Origin: Oscillospiraceae bacterium
Lineage (GTDB): Bacteria > Bacillota > Clostridia > Oscillospirales > WRJC01
Assembly: GCA_009783265.1 (NCBI GenBank)
Contig: WRHM01000001.1
Coordinates: 124,001 to 188,000, forward strand
Reading direction: 5' to 3'
DNA length: 64,000 nt
In this document: positions 62,620 through 64,000 of the stretch, piece by piece
Layout of the letters: every line of letters begins with the position of its first letter
Numbering within the stretch: position 1 is the stretch's first letter
Program-made: the position numbers and the translations under genes
Notes under the pieces: model-generated
What the model saw: the letters and a program-made list of their open reading frames with translations, nothing else
Database searches by the model: none
What the model was told of the DNA's origin: nothing

Positions 62620-62822
62620 TCAAAACACCTCCTTATATTATTATATCGCTTCGGCGACATAAAATCAAGGAGTTTCAAAAATATTTTTTGATGTGATTTC
62701 GCTGACAACTATTAGGGTTATTGTTTTTGCGAAAAATTCGGACGCGTATTTTTGCAGCCTTGCTGTGTCTTAATGTCATAAGCGGTATTTTGAAGTCGTT
62801 TATCAGCTCTACCAAAAAACGC

Positions 62823-62948
62823 GAAGTCCTCGTAATATCTGATACTTTGCGGAGATAAATTTTGTAATGTCTTAAAACGGATAAATTCATCAAACAGTTC
62901 TTTAAATGCGACTGCGTTTGCGTTTGGTTGCATGGTTAGTTTTCCCAT
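62823..62948 (-). pseudogene. Tyrosine integrase remnant (N-terminal part)
   Basis: MGKLTMQPNANAVAFKELFD then FIRFKTLQNLSPQSIRYYED is a normal start of a phage integrase SAM-like arm domain with its own AAAGGAGAGG site. After about residue 42 the similarity is lost. It lies beside the proximal 192-bp repeat, as the integrase of an element inserted in tRNA-Gln should. Confidence 0.75.
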
Positions 62949-62995
62949 GTTAAAAACCCTCTCCTTTCGTCAAATATTCCATTAATATTCAAAAA

Positions 62996-63187
62996 GAAAA
63001 CGCTTTATTCCCTATATAAAAGGAGACAAACAGATTCGTGAAAAAACACTAAAAAATCTGTTTGTTTTTGGGCATATTAAAAATCCCGTTCCGCGTGTCA
63101 TGGCAAAAATATACAGCGAGTAAACCCCCATTTTACGGGATATACTCGCTGTAATCGCTTTTTTTGGCTGCGGAACTAGGATTTGAA
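62996..63187 (-). repeat. 192-bp direct repeat, proximal copy (contains tRNA-Gln 3' end)
   Basis: Partner of 60796-60987. It includes bases 63169-63187 of the intact tRNA-Gln plus the 173 bases that follow the tRNA. Between the copies lie 2.0 kb with the toxin-antitoxin pair and the integrase N-terminal remnant. Confidence 0.85.
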
Positions 63188-63238
63188 CCCAGACAAACAG
63201 AGTCAGAGTCTGCCGTGCTACCATTACACAATTCCGCA
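63169..63238 (-). tRNA. tRNA-Gln(CTG)
   Basis: 70 bases on the minus strand with complete cloverleaf: acceptor TGCGGAA/TTCCGCA, anticodon arm GCAGA-CTCTGAC-TCTGT with anticodon CTG (63206-63204), short variable loop and T arm CTGGG-TTCAAAT-CCTAG. CCA is not encoded. Integration target of the elements at 60796-63187. Confidence 0.93.
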
Positions 63239-63388
63239 ATATTATTATAAAATCTCTATCAAACTATTATAGTATATATCAATTTCTTCGGTTTGTCAAT
63301 ATATTTATTTGAAATTTTTTATTTTATCTTCACCTAATAAACTCAACGCACAGTTTATTTTCTCTACTCAAACTCAACAATGCGGTTA

Positions 63389-63439
63389 TTGATAATAAAA
63401 TAAAACTCTGATATAATAAAATCAGGATAAGCGCTTATC
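63389..63439 (+). promoter_or_regulatory. Promoter and palindromic operator of the last XRE gene
   Basis: TTGATA (63389-63394), 17 bases, TATAAT (63412-63417), then the perfect 14-base palindrome GATAAGCGCTTATC (63426-63439) at the expected transcript start. The design points to autorepression. Confidence 0.75.
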
Positions 63440-63465
63440 ACTATTTTATTAAAAAAGGTGATTTT

Positions 63466-64000
63466 ATGAATATAACGATTTGTGAGAACCTAAAAAAATT
63501 ACGTAAAGAAAAAGGCAATACACAGGAAGAACTCGCCGAACATCTCGGCATTTCCATGCAGGCGGTGAGCAAATGGGAGAGAGGCGAAGGTTATCCCGAC
63601 ATCACGTTAATCCCCGCGCTTGCGCTATACTATAACGTGACTTCCGATGAACTTTTAGGTATGACCGATGTTGCTATAAACGCGAAGATTGATGAATATT
63701 GTGAAAAATTCAATAAACTCAATCATATCGGCGATATGAAAGCATGTATTGATATAATGCGTGAGGCACTTGCAGAATATCCGCGAAATTTTAAACTTAT
63801 GATGAATCTTGCACATGCACTTTTTAGTAACGATAATAATAAAGATGAAGTAATAAATATATGCGAGCGTGTTCTTGAAAATTGCACAGAAGACAATTTG
63901 CGGCAAGGAGCAATACAATTATTATGTTTTACATATCCGCATGTAGGGAAAAGAGACAGAGCGATTGAGCTTGCAAAAAAAATGCCAACGATGTGTTTAT
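63466..64000 (+). CDS. XRE-family regulator with TPR-like tail (3' end outside window)
   Basis: An open frame runs from ATG 63466 to the window end (178 codons) without a stop. The N-terminal HTH is typical of Clostridia (ENLKKLRKEKGNTQEELAEH, then ISMQAVSKWERGEGYPDITL, ending YNVTSDELLG). The following helices (IDIMREALAEYPRNFKLMMN, NLAHALFS, DRAIELAKKMP) look like tetratricopeptide repeats, as in regulators that sense peptides or stress. AAAAGGTG ribosome-binding site. Confidence 0.88.
   Translation, partial: MNITICENLKKLRKEKGNTQEELAEHLGISMQAVSKWERGEGYPDITLIPALALYYNVTSDELLGMTDVAINAKIDEYCEKFNKLNHIGDMKACIDIMREALAEYPRNFKLMMNLAHALFSNDNNKDEVINICERVLENCTEDNLRQGAIQLLCFTYPHVGKRDRAIELAKKMPTMCL

Noticed and set aside
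62675-62893. Second small minus-strand ORF overlapping the integrase N-terminal remnant
   Set aside because: Different frame of the same decayed region, no ribosome-binding site and no recognisable protein pattern.
1-64000. CRISPR array
   Set aside because: No regularly spaced short direct repeats with unique spacers were seen on either strand, and there are no cas genes.

Overview
The window looks like a chromosome segment of an anaerobic member of the Bacillota, most likely class Clostridia from a gut or rumen type habitat. The evidence is strong GGAGG ribosome-binding sites, tRNA genes without encoded CCA, consensus TTGACA/TATAAT promoters, lipoprotein solute-binding proteins, an RsbU/RsbV/RsbW-like module, a radical-SAM protein of the DNA modification/repair type and many glycan enzymes. 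Genus cannot be told from the sequence.

Positions 1-30143 are the right-hand part of a siphovirus-type prophage; its left end lies outside the window. In order: portal (cut by the window edge), ClpP-type prohead protease, HK97-fold capsid (with an in-frame amber stop 20 codons before the expected end), head-tail connectors, tail completion protein, major tail protein, gpG/gpGT tail chaperones with a -1 frameshift signal, tape measure, Dit, Tal, fibre/lectin-like tip proteins, a GAF-like membrane protein and a two-enzyme endolysin. Three AT-rich cargo units interrupt this operon: a VOC-fold gene with its own promoter and terminator, an antisense AAA/DUF4143 ATPase with its own promoter, and an XRE regulator with two small genes and a terminator. 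After the endolysin comes a second mobile unit (22157-27018): repressor, AAA ATPase, an atypical serine recombinase and three small proteins that share the recombinase's C-terminal domain. It is flanked by two ~98-bp copies of the endolysin 3' end. An Rpn-type nuclease and a large serine integrase follow. The integrase ORF ends inside the 3' half of a split tRNA-Leu(GAG), which marks the likely attR.

From 30191 to about 60480 the sequence appears chromosomal. It holds tRNA-Leu(CAG); an FG-GAP/VCBS protein; two related but orphan family-1-like sugar-binding lipoproteins; a PHP-type metallohydrolase; a 5'-nucleotidase with a sortase-like tail; a five-gene signalling/transport operon (39348-46210); a radical-SAM protein; and intracellular carbohydrate genes (apiosidase-like, alpha-fucosidase, Gfo/Idh/MocA oxidoreductase, amidohydrolase, nitrilase, metallo-beta-lactamase fold, M14 peptidase). 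An ABC-2 type exporter and an AEC carrier are also present.

The most unusual locus is 39348-46210. A STAS antagonist, a Cache-HAMP-PP2C phosphatase and an RsbW-like kinase are co-transcribed with an amino-acid ABC transporter. Its permease polypeptide carries three tandem substrate-binding units in a permuted order, and its ATPase ends in a degenerate RsbW-like domain. No sigma factor is visible. The simplest reading is a partner switch that acts on the transporter itself.

The right end (60480-63240) is a decayed integration hot spot at tRNA-Gln(CTG): two 192-bp direct repeats containing the tRNA 3' end, pieces of a tyrosine integrase, and an XRE/nucleotidyltransferase toxin-antitoxin pair. 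A further XRE regulator with a palindromic operator runs off the window end.
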